DNA from: Sporosarcina sp. NCCP-2716
GTDB taxonomy: Bacteria; Bacillota; Bacilli; Bacillales_A; Planococcaceae
Direction: 5' to 3'
Assembly: GCF_023707985.1 (NCBI RefSeq)
Contig: NZ_BRCF01000002.1
Location: 193,351-257,350 of the forward strand
DNA: 64,000 bases
Of this stretch, positions 12,702-21,894 are shown piece after piece; position 1 is the stretch's first letter; each line of letters opens with the position of its first letter. The position numbers and the translations under genes were made by a program. Below the pieces are notes generated by a model. It searched no databases, was not told the DNA's origin, and was given only the letters and a program-made list of their open reading frames with translations.

Positions 12702-13172
12702 TTACTCGGATTGCTCGTACAGAAGGGAGAACAGCATCGCCTGGAGGACGCGTGCACGGATGGCGTCCCGTTCCTGCAGCGGATAATGCTTGGCGGCATG
12801 CTCGATGCCGGCGAGCATCAGGCGTGCCTCCCGCTTCGAGACGGCCTGTTCAGCGAGCAGGCGGTAGATGATGTCTTCCGTCATCACCGAGGAAGCCCCT
12901 TCCTGCAGGCTGTCTAAAATATGATCAACCAGTTCCTTGCGTGAATTCGTCTGGATCCGGTGAATCCGGATATAACCGCCGCCTCCCCGCTTCGATTCGA
13001 CGGCGTAGCCGCGCTCGATCGTGAAACGTGTCTTGATGACGTAATTGATCTGCGAGGGGACGCACTGGAACTTCTCTGCGACTTCGTTCCGCTTGATCTC
13101 CGCGGTCCCGTTATCTTCATGTTCGATAATCGATTTCAAATACCCTTCTATGATGTCGGAAATATTTCTCAT
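12702..13172 (-). CDS. ctsR: Class III stress gene repressor CtsR
   Basis: 156 residues. CtsR represses clp genes and is released by heat. The winged-helix region is intact: EIKRNEVAEKFQCVPSQINY followed by the glycine-rich wing ESKRGGGGYIRI, whose glycines sense temperature in B. subtilis. The C-terminal half is the dimerisation and McsB/ClpC interaction domain. I chose the ATG at 13172 (MRNISDII, GAGGTG upstream) rather than the GTG at 13181. A perfect CtsR box lies just upstream, so the operon autoregulates. Confidence 0.95.
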   Translation of the reverse strand: MRNISDIIEGYLKSIIEHEDNGTAEIKRNEVAEKFQCVPSQINYVIKTRFTIERGYAVESKRGGGGYIRIHRIQTNSRKELVDHILDSLQEGASSVMTEDIIYRLLAEQAVSKREARLMLAGIEHAAKHYPLQERDAIRARVLQAMLFSLLYEQSE

Positions 13173-13210
13173 CGTTCTCACCTCGTTTGCTGTCAGTTTC
13201 GCCTGCTGAC

Positions 13211-13259
13211 TTTGACTATCTTTGACTTAATTGTACCGCATCCGCCGAAGGGCGTGCAA
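13211..13259 (-). promoter_or_regulatory. ctsR operon promoter and CtsR operator
   Basis: On the minus strand TTGCAC (13254-13259), 18-bp spacer, TACAAT (13230-13235), then the perfect CtsR box AGTCAAAGATAGTCAAA (13211-13227) immediately downstream of the -10. The operator ends about 39 bp before the ctsR start codon. Confidence 0.9.
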
Positions 13260-13452
13260 GGATTTTGCCGCCGTCCGTCAGACAGCGGGACCGTCAAGCC
13301 CGAATCAGTTGAATGTCCTGTGCATAGTATGTTTAGATAGGACGTATGAAAGATCCCGAGGATTTTTTTCTGACCTCTTTTTTCCTCTCCCTATGTTTGA
13401 TCCCCAAACAAAAAGCTCCGGGTACACCCATACCGACGGAGGAGATTTACGT

Positions 13453-14040
13453 ATGAACTGGTACGAGAAACTGAGTGAGTATTTCCCGATTGAAGAGATG
13501 AAGTCGAAAGAGCATATGGACGCGCTGCTGAAGGATAAGCACAACGTCTATCATAAGGATGAAGGGCCGAAACACGTGCTCATGTTCGTCGAGACCGAGT
13601 CGTTCGTCTTCGTCGACTATCTGTTCGTGTCAGCGGCGTCCCGCGGCGAGGGCCTTGGCAGGAAACTGCTGGCGGAGCTGAAGGAGAAAGGCAAGCCGAT
13701 CCTGCTGGAAGTGGAGCCTGTCGATTACGAGGATACCGACACGGAAAAGCGTCTGCGCTTCTATGCACGGGAAGGGTTCCACCATGCACAGCGCATCGGT
13801 TACAGCCGCCGGTCGCTAGCAACAGGCGAGCAGACCGACCTGGAGATCCTGTACTGGTCCCCTCAAGACGAAGAGGAAGAGATGGTCTATGACGCCATGA
13901 AAATGACATATGAAGAGATTCACACATATAAGGATGACGAGTTCTACGGCGAGTCGTACGATCCGTCCCACCAAGTGTTAACATTTAAGACTGAAGGCAA
14001 ACCGAATATCCTGAAAGAGTTCGCAGCAGCCGGCGTCTGA
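13453..14040 (+). CDS. GNAT-family N-acetyltransferase
   Basis: 195 residues. Residues ~35-130 form a GNAT acetyltransferase core; SRGEGLGRKLLAELKEKG fits motif A (R/Q-x-x-G-x-G/A) that binds the acetyl-CoA pyrophosphate. A charged C-terminal extension of about 60 residues (EEEEMVYDAMKMTYEEIHTY) is outside the core. The substrate cannot be deduced. The ATG at 13453 has GGAGGAG upstream. Single gene, divergent from ctsR, followed by a terminator; no clear operator was seen in the 220 bp upstream. Confidence 0.85.
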   Translation: MNWYEKLSEYFPIEEMKSKEHMDALLKDKHNVYHKDEGPKHVLMFVETESFVFVDYLFVSAASRGEGLGRKLLAELKEKGKPILLEVEPVDYEDTDTEKRLRFYAREGFHHAQRIGYSRRSLATGEQTDLEILYWSPQDEEEEMVYDAMKMTYEEIHTYKDDEFYGESYDPSHQVLTFKTEGKPNILKEFAAAGV

Positions 14041-14068
14041 ACGGCGCGGTACGTTGCAGCAGGTCCGA

Positions 14069-14100
14069 AAGCAGAAGCCATTTCCCGCGCTTCTGCTTTT
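14069..14100 (+). terminator. Rho-independent terminator after the GNAT gene
   Basis: Inverted repeat GCAGAAGC...GCTTCTGC (14071-14096) followed by TTTTT. Confidence 0.8.
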
Positions 14101-14126
14101 TCTGTGCGGTGCATCTACCGGGGATT

Positions 14127-15164
14127 TCACCCGTCACTGCGCACCGGACGGATCACGGACACGAGCATGGCGAGCAGTGCCGCCGCCCAGGAGACCGCTG
14201 CGGCCGCTGCCATCCCGTCTGCCAGGATCGATACGAACGGCAGATGGAGCGCATTTGCAAATTGGTACGTGCCCGCGGTATACATGGCGAGCGGGAACAC
14301 CATGCTCCAGATCTGCGGATTGTACGACAGTCCCGGCCGGTGGAAGCCGTAATGCCAGACCGTCAGGATGACGAGCAGCGGAATCCACCACGTGCCGGTG
14401 ATCCAGAAGAACAGCGTGAACCCTTTCAGGAACGGCGCGATCTCCTCAAGCAGCGGAAAGTACTCGGCATGCAGGATGAGCGCTGAGCCGGAAAGTGTCG
14501 CAATGGCCAGCGCCCCCATGCTGATCCAGTATGGCGGCGACAGTTCGTCTTCCCGGAAGCGTACGAACGTGAACCGGTAGAACAGGAGCGCCATCAGCGG
14601 CAGGTAGAGCATGCAGCCGAGGAAGTACATCGACAGCGACGAGAACAGGAGGAGATGCTGGTGCTGGCCGGCATACGGGGACAGCAGTGTTCCGAGCACG
14701 GCGATCGACTGTGTCGCCACCGAGGACAACAGCCACGTCCCGTTGAACCCTTCTTCAAGCGAGGGCTTCTCTTTCCCGATCGTCATGGCGGTGAAGAACG
14801 TATACATGATCACCACCCACAGGACGGCGGCTGCGGGCAGCAGCCCCATGGCGATCTTCACGTGCCCGCCTGTCAGCAGCAGCTGGCTTCCGAAGACGGC
14901 GGTCCCGGCGACTATCGTGAAGAAACCGGCGCCTTTGCTGTGGCTCACCAAGTCTTCCTTCAGTTCACGCGGATAGCGGACGAGGCGGATGATCGTCAGT
15001 ATCCATAGAACGGTATATAAAACGGTATTCACTGCAATCAGGACCGGTGCCGTCCAATGGAAACCGAGCAGATTCAGCCCGACCCCAAGCGCGCCCGTCG
15101 CCATGACAGCGGCGAAACTGCCGGGAAACAGATGCTTCGCCTTTTGTTCCAACAGAGTCGTCAT
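14127..15164 (-). CDS. TehA/SLAC1/Mae1-family (TDT) membrane transporter
   Basis: 345 residues with about ten hydrophobic segments. The start resembles TDT-family proteins (KHLFPGSFAAVMATGALGV, with a conserved G-x-x-x-x-V-M-x-T-G pattern). The family includes C4-dicarboxylate carriers, tellurite/dicarboxylate protein TehA and plant anion channel SLAC1; SLAC1-type members are anion channels. The transported ion or acid is not visible from sequence. The ATG at 15164 has AAAGGAGG upstream. Convergent with the GNAT gene; about 115 bp downstream of bioY and separated from it by a terminator. Confidence 0.8.
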   Translation of the reverse strand: MTTLLEQKAKHLFPGSFAAVMATGALGVGLNLLGFHWTAPVLIAVNTVLYTVLWILTIIRLVRYPRELKEDLVSHSKGAGFFTIVAGTAVFGSQLLLTGGHVKIAMGLLPAAAVLWVVIMYTFFTAMTIGKEKPSLEEGFNGTWLLSSVATQSIAVLGTLLSPYAGQHQHLLLFSSLSMYFLGCMLYLPLMALLFYRFTFVRFREDELSPPYWISMGALAIATLSGSALILHAEYFPLLEEIAPFLKGFTLFFWITGTWWIPLLVILTVWHYGFHRPGLSYNPQIWSMVFPLAMYTAGTYQFANALHLPFVSILADGMAAAAAVSWAAALLAMLVSVIRPVRSDG

Positions 15165-15235
15165 GGGCCTGCCTCCTTTGTCTAGCAAGATACTTCCCTA
15201 TTCCCGGCTTCCGCCCGCGCAACCATGGAAGCGCA

Positions 15236-15270
15236 AAAAACCTGTCCGCCACGTTCAGCAGACAGGTTTC
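15236..15270 (-). terminator. Terminator after bioY
   Basis: Minus-strand hairpin AAACCTGTC...GACAGGTT (about 15238-15269) followed by TTTT. Confidence 0.75.
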
Positions 15271-15279
15271 AGAGATTCA

Positions 15280-15888
15280 TTACAGCGAGCGCCGTGTTTT
15301 CAGGATACGGACCATCCGATGGCCGAAGATTCCTGCGAGGACGGACAGGATAATGTCTTTCGGCAATGGGGGGACCATCCACATCCACGCGATCTTGTAC
15401 GTGAAGGCGTCCGGTGCAGCTGCCCATAGTTTGTAGGCGGCATACATCCAGTTCGTCCCGATGACGTAGTTCACTGCACAGCCGACAAGTGCAGCGATGA
15501 CAAATGCCGGGACCGACTTATGACGTTCGACAATCTTCCCGACGACGTACGCGACCAATATGAAGGAGACGATGAAGCCGAACAGCGGACCGACAATCGC
15601 ACTGAACCCGCCGCTGAACTTGGCGAACACAGGTGCTCCGGCGAGGCCTACCGCCATGTAGACCGTCATCGACAGCGCGCCGTAGCGGCTGCCGAGCAGG
15701 AGTCCTGCAAGTATGGCGAAGAACGTCTGCAGCGTGATCGGCACGCCGCTGATCGAAAGTGCAGGGATGAAGTATGTAATATTCGCCCCGATCATCATCA
15801 GCGCAGCGAACATCGCTGAGTAGACGAGCCCGAGGGTCCCGATCCTTGCGTTTGACCGGTTCGGTTTCATAGTTTCTGCTGTTCCCAT
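15280..15888 (-). CDS. bioY: Biotin transporter BioY (ECF S component)
   Basis: 202 residues, six hydrophobic segments, typical of the BioY substrate-binding subunit of energy-coupling-factor transporters. Family signatures include SGVPITLQTFFAILAGLLLG and the C-terminal LPKDIILSVLAGIFGHR. It imports biotin, alone or with EcfAA'T encoded elsewhere. The ATG at 15888 (MGTAETMKPN) has AAGGGGTG upstream; a GTG at 15897 is an alternative. No biotin synthesis genes are nearby, suggesting scavenging from this locus. Confidence 0.92.
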   Translation of the reverse strand: MGTAETMKPNRSNARIGTLGLVYSAMFAALMMIGANITYFIPALSISGVPITLQTFFAILAGLLLGSRYGALSMTVYMAVGLAGAPVFAKFSGGFSAIVGPLFGFIVSFILVAYVVGKIVERHKSVPAFVIAALVGCAVNYVIGTNWMYAAYKLWAAAPDAFTYKIAWMWMVPPLPKDIILSVLAGIFGHRMVRILKTRRSL

Positions 15889-15919
15889 TGGTGACACCCC
15901 TTTATGATTCTATACGTTA

Positions 15920-15948
15920 AGAATAAAAGGAATAGATCATTGTGTCAA
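15920..15948 (-). promoter_or_regulatory. bioY promoter
   Basis: TTGACA (15943-15948), 17-bp spacer, TATTCT (15920-15925) on the minus strand. No convincing BirA operator (TTGTTAACC-N15-GGTTAACAA type) could be matched. Confidence 0.7.
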
Positions 15949-15983
15949 CCTGATATTTTTTAAGGTTTACTCAAAAAGCTCCG

Positions 15984-16017
15984 TAAAAAAACTGACAGGC
16001 ATTCCGTCTGTCAGTTA
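15984..16017 (-). terminator. Terminator overlapping the stop of the 61-residue membrane protein
   Basis: Hairpin AACTGACAG...CTGTCAGTT (15990-16016) followed on the minus strand by a run of seven T. The stop codon of the upstream gene lies within the 5' stem arm. Confidence 0.85.
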
Positions 16018-16200
16018 CTGGCGCTCGCCTTCGTTTTTCGGGAACAGGAAGTATGAGATGATCCCGCTTACTCCCATCGCTCCGAGTGTAATATAGAATC
16101 GTGACATGACCGGCACGTCGGTGTAATCTTTGTTCAGCATCACCCAGGCGACCCCGCCGACGAGCAGCATGATCGGGATGACAAATTTAAAAGCCCGCAT
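16015..16200 (-). CDS. Small two-helix membrane protein, unknown function
   Basis: 61 residues beginning MRAFKFVIPIMLLVGGVAWV. Two hydrophobic segments (residues ~5-20 and ~33-53) with a short charged tail KNEGERQ. I do not recognise a family. The ATG at 16200 has AAAGGGG seven bases upstream, which favours it over upstream in-frame starts. It has its own terminator. Divergent from the SAM-riboswitch promoter of yitJ. Confidence 0.7.
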   Translation of the reverse strand: MRAFKFVIPIMLLVGGVAWVMLNKDYTDVPVMSRFYITLGAMGVSGIISYFLFPKNEGERQ

Positions 16201-16279
16201 AGCAATCCCCTTTCCTTGCATGTCCTTCCAGTTTAGCATATCCCCCCTGCAAGTCACAGCTGGAAAGAGAAGTCCCCTA

Positions 16280-16308
16280 TTGACGGAACTCTCGAACAAC
16301 GGTATGAT
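16280..16308 (+). promoter_or_regulatory. Promoter of the yitJ-metH SAM riboswitch leader
   Basis: TTGACG (16280-16285), 17-bp spacer, TATGAT (16303-16308), about 30 bp before the riboswitch aptamer. Confidence 0.8.
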
Positions 16309-16340
16309 GTGTTAAATAATTCTTACAACTCAATAGTCAT

Positions 16341-16500
16341 TCTTATCTAGAGAAGCGGAGGGATCTGGCCCTGTGATGCTTCAGCAACCAGCCTTCCGGT
16401 CAGGTGCTAACTCCAGCGGATCTTTTATCCGACAGATGAGGAGAAGACCATCATTTTGATAATGACAAAGCCTTCTTCGTTCACCGAAAAGGCTTTTTTT
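16341..16500 (+). promoter_or_regulatory. SAM-I (S-box) riboswitch with terminator
   Basis: The S-box core is recognisable in order: TCTTATCTAGAGAAGCGGAG, GGATCTGGCCCTGTGATG, CAGCAACC, GGTGCTAACTCCAGC and AGATGAGGAGAAG (16341-16446). A terminator follows (stem AAGCCTT...AAAAGGCTT, 16468-16494, then a T-run). SAM binding would terminate transcription of yitJ-metH when methionine and SAM are plentiful. Confidence 0.96.
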
Positions 16501-16545
16501 GTATTTTCTCTTTCACTACACTACCGCAGGAAAGGACAGATAGCT

Positions 16546-18408
16546 ATGATGAAATTCCTCGAACGATTGCAAAACGAAGTGCTCGTCGCGGACGGAGCGA
16601 TGGGGACGCTGCTGTATGCGGAAGGCCATGATTTCTGCTACGAACAGCTGAATGTGGAGAAGCCGGATGTCATCCGTTTGATCCATGAACAATATATAGC
16701 AGCCGGCGCCGATGTCATCCAGACGAACACGTACAGTGCGAACGCCCTGAAACTTGCGCGGTACGGCTTGGAGCACCGCGTGAAAGAATTCAACGAAGCG
16801 GGCATCGCCATCGCGAAACAGGCGGCGGCTGCAGGCGGCCAGTATGTGCTCGGCACGATCGGCGGCATGCGCACTATCGGTAAGAACGAAGCGTCGGTCG
16901 ATGAAGTGGTGTCGATGGTGCAGCAGCAGGCGGAGCCGCTGCTCGCCGGGAACCCGGACGGCCTGCAGCTCGAGACCTATTACGATTTCGATGAACTGAG
17001 CGCGGTCGTCCGCCATCTTCGGCAGCTGACTGACGTGCCGCTCATCGCGCAGGTTTCCATGCACGAACCCGGCGTCCTGCAGAACGGTCTTCAGCTGAAC
17101 GAAGCCTTGCATCGCCTCGAAGCGCTCGGCGCCGATGTTGTCGGTGTCAACTGCCGGCTCGGTCCGTATCATACGATCCAGGCGTTCGAAAGTGTCGAAC
17201 TTCCGGAGAAGGCCTTCCTCTCCGCGTACCCGAATGCGAGCCTGCTTGACGTGGAGGACGGCCGGATCGTCTACGTATCGGAAACGGATTATTACGGCAG
17301 GGCCGCCCGCCTCCTCCAGGAGGAAGGCGTCCGGCTGATCGGCGGCTGCTGCGGCACGACCCCTGCTCATATAGAGGCGGTCAAAGCCCAGCTCGCCGGA
17401 ACGGTGCCCGTCACCGAGAAGAAAGCGGCAGAGCGGAAGCCGATCGTCATCCGGGATCCGGAGCCTGCCCGCTACGAACCGCTGCACGTGAAAGCGGAAC
17501 GGGAACGGACGATCCTCGTGGAACTCGACACGCCGCGCCATCTCGAGATCGATGATTACCTGGAAGGGGCACGCCAGCTGAAAGCCGCCGGTGCGGATGC
17601 CGTCACGATGGCGGATAACTCCCTCGCCTCCCCGCGGATCAGCAATTTGGCGATGGCATCGATCGTCAAGCACCAGGATGATGTCCGTCCGCTCGTCCAT
17701 GTGACGTGCCGGGACCGCAATCTGATCGGCCTGCAGTCGCATCTGATGGGTCTCGATGCACTCGGCATCCACGATATTCTCGCGGTGACAGGCGATCCGA
17801 CCAAGATCGGCGACTTCCCGGGCGCAACGAGTGTATATGATGTGTCGAGCCTCGAACTGTTCCAGCTCATCAAGCAGCTGAACGAAGGCATCTCCTTCTC
17901 CGGCAGGCCGCTGCGCAAGAAAGCGAACTTCTCGGTGGCCGGTGCCTTCAATCCGAATGTCCGGGTCGTGGAACGTGCTGTCAAACGACTCGAGAAGAAG
18001 ATCGAATGCGGGGCGGATTACTTCATCACCCAGCCGGTCTATACGAAAGAGAAGATCCTTGAAATCCACGAAGCGGTCCGCCACTTGGATACGCCGATCT
18101 TCCTCGGGATCATGCCGCTGACGAACAGCCGCAATGCAGAGTTCCTGCACCACGAAGTGCCGGGCATCAAGCTGTCCGACGACGTGCTCGCCCGTATGGA
18201 AGCATGCGGGGACGACCGGCAGGCGGCGACGGAGGAAGGGCTTCAGATCGCCAGAGAGCTGATCGACACCGCTGCCGGGCTGTTCAACGGTATTTACCTG
18301 ATCACCCCGTTCCTCCGGTATGACATGACCGTGGAATTGATCCACTATATTAAAGAACTTGACGCACAGTCGGAAAGAGAGGTGCACCATGCCGCAATCA
18401 CTCGTTGA
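16546..18408 (+). CDS. yitJ: Bifunctional homocysteine S-methyltransferase / methylenetetrahydrofolate reductase (YitJ)
   Basis: 620 residues. The N-terminal ~300 residues are a zinc-dependent homocysteine methyltransferase domain: VADGAMGTLLYAEG at the start, Cys in GVNCRLGP and the zinc cysteines in IGGCCGTTPAHIEA. Residues ~325-620 are a MetF-like flavin reductase (VTCRDRNLIGLQSHLMG, VTGDPT, ADYFITQPVYT, FLGIMPL). This fusion is the known YitJ architecture of Bacillus. It would supply 5-methyl-THF, and possibly methyl transfer, for methionine synthesis. The ATG at 16546 follows AGGAAAGGA. The 3' end overlaps metH by 20 nt. Confidence 0.95.
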   Translation: MMKFLERLQNEVLVADGAMGTLLYAEGHDFCYEQLNVEKPDVIRLIHEQYIAAGADVIQTNTYSANALKLARYGLEHRVKEFNEAGIAIAKQAAAAGGQYVLGTIGGMRTIGKNEASVDEVVSMVQQQAEPLLAGNPDGLQLETYYDFDELSAVVRHLRQLTDVPLIAQVSMHEPGVLQNGLQLNEALHRLEALGADVVGVNCRLGPYHTIQAFESVELPEKAFLSAYPNASLLDVEDGRIVYVSETDYYGRAARLLQEEGVRLIGGCCGTTPAHIEAVKAQLAGTVPVTEKKAAERKPIVIRDPEPARYEPLHVKAERERTILVELDTPRHLEIDDYLEGARQLKAAGADAVTMADNSLASPRISNLAMASIVKHQDDVRPLVHVTCRDRNLIGLQSHLMGLDALGIHDILAVTGDPTKIGDFPGATSVYDVSSLELFQLIKQLNEGISFSGRPLRKKANFSVAGAFNPNVRVVERAVKRLEKKIECGADYFITQPVYTKEKILEIHEAVRHLDTPIFLGIMPLTNSRNAEFLHHEVPGIKLSDDVLARMEACGDDRQAATEEGLQIARELIDTAAGLFNGIYLITPFLRYDMTVELIHYIKELDAQSEREVHHAAITR

Positions 18409-21400
18409 AACGGAATTGAACAAACGGATACTCGTCATGGACGGCGCCATGGGGACGATGCTCCAGAATGCAGATCTGACGGCGGATGACTTCGGCGGGG
18501 AGGCCTTTGAGGGCTGCAACGAATACTTGAACCTGACGAAGCCGGAAGTGCTTGAACGGATCCACCGGGAGTACTTGGAAGCCGGGGCAGACATCATCTG
18601 CACGAATACGTTCGGCGGCACGCCTGTCGTGCTGGACGACTATGACCTCGGAGACCGTGCGGAAGAGATCAACCGGCGGGGCGCCGAACTGGCCCGGGCG
18701 GCTGTAGATGAACTGTCGACGCCTGAGCGACCACGGTTCGTGGCAGGCGCGATGGGGCCGACGACGAAGACATTATCTGTCACAGGCGGCATCACGTTCG
18801 ACCAACTTGCCGAGGACTTCTACATCCAGGCGAAAGGGCTGATCGAAGGCGGCTGCGACCTGCTGCTCATGGAAACGAGTCAGGATATGCTGAACGTCAA
18901 GGCCGGCACGGTCGGCATCCGCCGGGCCTTCGAAGAGACCGGGCGTGAGCTGCCTGTCATGATTTCAGGCACAATCGAGCCGATGGGCACGACGCTCGCC
19001 GGTCAGAGCATCGAAGCGTTCTACATCTCGATCGAACACGTCCGCCCGCTGTCTGTCGGCTTGAACTGCGCGACCGGCCCGGAATTCATGACCGACCATC
19101 TGCGCTCGCTTTCCGATCTGGCGACAGGTTACGTAAGCTGTTATCCGAACGCCGGGCTGCCGGATGAAGAAGGCCACTACCACGAATCGCCGGAGTCATT
19201 ATCGAAGAAGCTGGAAGGATTCGCGGAAAAGGGATGGCTGAATATCGTCGGCGGCTGCTGCGGCACGACGCCCGCCCATATTGAAGCGATCAGTAAAGCC
19301 GTCGCCGGGAAAGCTCCGCGGCCGCTCCCTTCGGCTGATGAAACCCATGGACATACCGTTTCCGGCATCGAACCGCTGCTGTACGATCCGAGCATGCGCC
19401 CGATCCTCGTCGGTGAACGGACGAACGTCATCGGTTCCCGGAAGTTCAAACAGCTCATCGTCGACGGGAAGATCGAGGAAGCGGCGGAAATCGCCCGGGC
19501 GCAAGTGAAGAACGGCGCGCATGTCATCGATGTCTGCCTGGCAAATCCGGATCGCGACGAGTTGACGGACATGACGGACTTCATGAAAGAAGTCGTCAAG
19601 AAGATCAAAGCACCGCTCGTCATCGACTCGACGGACGAAAACGTCATCGAGGAAGCGCTGAAGTATTCGCAGGGGAAAGCGATCATCAACTCCATCAACC
19701 TGGAGGACGGCGAAGAACGGTTCGACGCCGTCCTGCCGATCGTGAAAAAGTACGGCGCTTCCGTCGTCGTCGGCACGATCGACGAAATTGGCATGGCCGT
19801 CACCCGCGAGCGCAAACTCGAAATCGCGGAACGGTCCTATGAGCTCCTCACCGGCAAATGGGGCCTCGCGCCGGAAGACATCATCTTCGACCCGCTCGTC
19901 TTCCCTGTCGGCACAGGCGACGCACAGTATATCGGGTCCGCAGTCGAGACAATCGAGGGCATCCGGCTGATCAAGGAAAAACTGCCGCGTGCGCTCACCG
20001 TCCTCGGTGTCAGCAACGTATCGTTCGGCCTCCCGGCTGTCGGACGGGAAGTATTGAACGCCGTCTATCTGTATCACTGTACGCAAGCCGGACTCGACTA
20101 CGCGATCGTCAACACCGAGAAGCTGGAGCGCTATGCGTCGATACCGGAAACGGAAATCGAGATGGCAAACGCGCTGCTGTTCGACACGACGGATGAAACA
20201 CTGGCCGCCTTCACCGAGTTCTACCGGGGGAAAAAGAAGGAGAAAACAGAGGACGACATCCCGAAGACCGTACCTGAACGGCTTGCGTATTACGTCGTCG
20301 AAGGGACGAAGGAAGGGCTGATCCCCGACCTGGACGCCGCCCTCACCCAATACGACGAACCGCTCGACATCATCAACGGCCCGCTCATGACCGGCATGGC
20401 GGAAGTCGGACGCCTGTTCAACGACAACCAGCTGATCGTGGCGGAAGTGCTGCAGAGCGCAGAAGTGATGAAAGCGTCCGTGTCGTATTTGGAGCAGTTC
20501 ATGGAGAAGAAGGAAGATGACAACGGAAAAGGAAAGATCGTCCTCGCGACCGTAAAAGGCGATGTCCACGATATCGGGAAAAACCTGGTCGAAATCATCT
20601 TGAGCAACAACGGCTTCAAAGTGATCGACATAGGCATCAAAGTCACGCCTGCCCAGCTGATTGACGTCATCCGGAAAGAAAAACCGGATATCGTCGGCCT
20701 GTCCGGACTCCTCGTCAAATCCGCTCAGCAGATGGTCCTGACAGCGCAGGACTTCAAATCCGCCGGCATCGAACTGCCTGTCATGGTCGGAGGAGCCGCG
20801 CTGACGCGGCGGTTCACGGATACGAAGATTGCGCCGGAGTATGACGGCCCGGTCATTTACGCGAAAGATGCGATGCAGGGTCTCGACCTGGCCAACCGGC
20901 TGCAAAGCGACGGTAAGGAAGCACTGCTGCTCGAACTGGATGAACAGCTAGAGAAACGGGCTGCCAATGATGCGATCAAAGCAGCGAAAGCAGATGCCCG
21001 GGCAGACGGCGCTGTTGCAGTCGCCGTACGGCCTGTCAAAACAGTGCGTGATGACGTACCGGTATTCGTTCCGGGAGACTTGAAGAAACGGGTGCTGCGT
21101 GACTATTCGATTGCGCATTTATCACCGTACGTCAATATGCGGACGCTGATCGGCCACCATCTTGGTCTGCGGGGCAACGTCGACTCGATGTTGAAGAAGA
21201 GCGAACCGAGGGCTGTCGAGCTGCATGACCTGGTGACTGGATTCCTGCAATCCGGTAAACTGAGCGCCTCGGGGCTGTACCAGTTCTTCCCGGCTCAGTC
21301 GGAGGGAGACGATGTCATCATCTACGACCCAGCCGACGGACAAACGGAAATTGAGCGGTTTACATTCCCGCGACAGTCGAAGGAACCATTCCTCTGCCTT

Positions 21401-21847
21401 GCAGATTACTTGAAGCCCGTCGACAGCGGAGAGATGGACTACGTCGCCCTCATGCAAGTGACAGCAGGACACGGCGTCCGGGCGGAAGCGGAACGCCTGA
21501 AAGCGGACGGTAAGTTCCTGGAGAGCCACGCGTTCCAGGCCACCGCGCTGGAGCTCGCGGAAGGGTTTGCCGAGCGCGTCCACCAGGAGATCCGCGACCA
21601 GTGGGGCTTCCCGGATGCGACCGACTTCACGATGAAAGACCGGTTCGCCGCGAAGTACCAGGGACAGCGCTTTTCGTTCGGCTATCCGGCCTGTCCGAAC
21701 CTCGAGGACCAGTCAAAGCTGTTCGGCCTCCTGAAACCCGAGGAGATCGGTGTGCACTTGACGGAAGAATATATGATGGAACCGGAAGCATCGGTCTCCG
21801 CCATCGTCTTCGCCCATCCGGACGCCCGCTATTTCAACGTGGACTGA
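18389..21847 (+). CDS. metH: Cobalamin-dependent methionine synthase
   Basis: 1152 residues with all MetH modules. Homocysteine domain ~1-325 (MDGAMGTMLQ, GLNCATGP, VGGCCGTTPAHIEA); methyl-THF pterin domain ~345-600 (LVGERTNVIGSRKF, IDSTDENVIEEAL); four-helix cap ~640-735; cobalamin domain ~740-880 with KGDVHDIGKN, where His727 is the lower axial ligand; SAM-dependent reactivation domain to the C-terminus (FSFGYPACPNLEDQSKLFGL). It transfers methyl from 5-methyl-THF to homocysteine via methylcobalamin. The ATG at 18389 has GAGAGGTG upstream and overlaps yitJ. Shares the SAM riboswitch. Confidence 0.97.
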   Translation: MPQSLVETELNKRILVMDGAMGTMLQNADLTADDFGGEAFEGCNEYLNLTKPEVLERIHREYLEAGADIICTNTFGGTPVVLDDYDLGDRAEEINRRGAELARAAVDELSTPERPRFVAGAMGPTTKTLSVTGGITFDQLAEDFYIQAKGLIEGGCDLLLMETSQDMLNVKAGTVGIRRAFEETGRELPVMISGTIEPMGTTLAGQSIEAFYISIEHVRPLSVGLNCATGPEFMTDHLRSLSDLATGYVSCYPNAGLPDEEGHYHESPESLSKKLEGFAEKGWLNIVGGCCGTTPAHIEAISKAVAGKAPRPLPSADETHGHTVSGIEPLLYDPSMRPILVGERTNVIGSRKFKQLIVDGKIEEAAEIARAQVKNGAHVIDVCLANPDRDELTDMTDFMKEVVKKIKAPLVIDSTDENVIEEALKYSQGKAIINSINLEDGEERFDAVLPIVKKYGASVVVGTIDEIGMAVTRERKLEIAERSYELLTGKWGLAPEDIIFDPLVFPVGTGDAQYIGSAVETIEGIRLIKEKLPRALTVLGVSNVSFGLPAVGREVLNAVYLYHCTQAGLDYAIVNTEKLERYASIPETEIEMANALLFDTTDETLAAFTEFYRGKKKEKTEDDIPKTVPERLAYYVVEGTKEGLIPDLDAALTQYDEPLDIINGPLMTGMAEVGRLFNDNQLIVAEVLQSAEVMKASVSYLEQFMEKKEDDNGKGKIVLATVKGDVHDIGKNLVEIILSNNGFKVIDIGIKVTPAQLIDVIRKEKPDIVGLSGLLVKSAQQMVLTAQDFKSAGIELPVMVGGAALTRRFTDTKIAPEYDGPVIYAKDAMQGLDLANRLQSDGKEALLLELDEQLEKRAANDAIKAAKADARADGAVAVAVRPVKTVRDDVPVFVPGDLKKRVLRDYSIAHLSPYVNMRTLIGHHLGLRGNVDSMLKKSEPRAVELHDLVTGFLQSGKLSASGLYQFFPAQSEGDDVIIYDPADGQTEIERFTFPRQSKEPFLCLADYLKPVDSGEMDYVALMQVTAGHGVRAEAERLKADGKFLESHAFQATALELAEGFAERVHQEIRDQWGFPDATDFTMKDRFAAKYQGQRFSFGYPACPNLEDQSKLFGLLKPEEIGVHLTEEYMMEPEASVSAIVFAHPDARYFNVD

Positions 21848-21853
21848 AGAGAA

Positions 21854-21890
21854 AAAGAACCTGCCGGCTTGCGCCGGCAGGTTCTTTGCG
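21854..21890. terminator. Bidirectional terminator between metH and the cotD-like gene
   Basis: Perfect 15-bp stem AAAGAACCTGCCGGC with TTGC loop (21854-21887). T-rich flanks occur on both strands, serving the two convergent genes. Confidence 0.85.
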
Positions 21891-21894
21891 TACA

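Noticed and set aside
15901..15960. Biotin repressor (BirA) operator before bioY
   Set aside because: Half-sites GGTTGACA and TTAAC are in the wrong orientation and spacing for TTGTTAACC-N15-GGTTAACAA; only a promoter is supported.
16516..18621. 701-codon minus-strand open frame opposite yitJ
   Set aside because: Shadow of yitJ; no recognisable domain or ribosome site.
19199..20905. 568-codon minus-strand open frame opposite metH
   Set aside because: Shadow of metH; its composition follows metH codons and no motif is seen.
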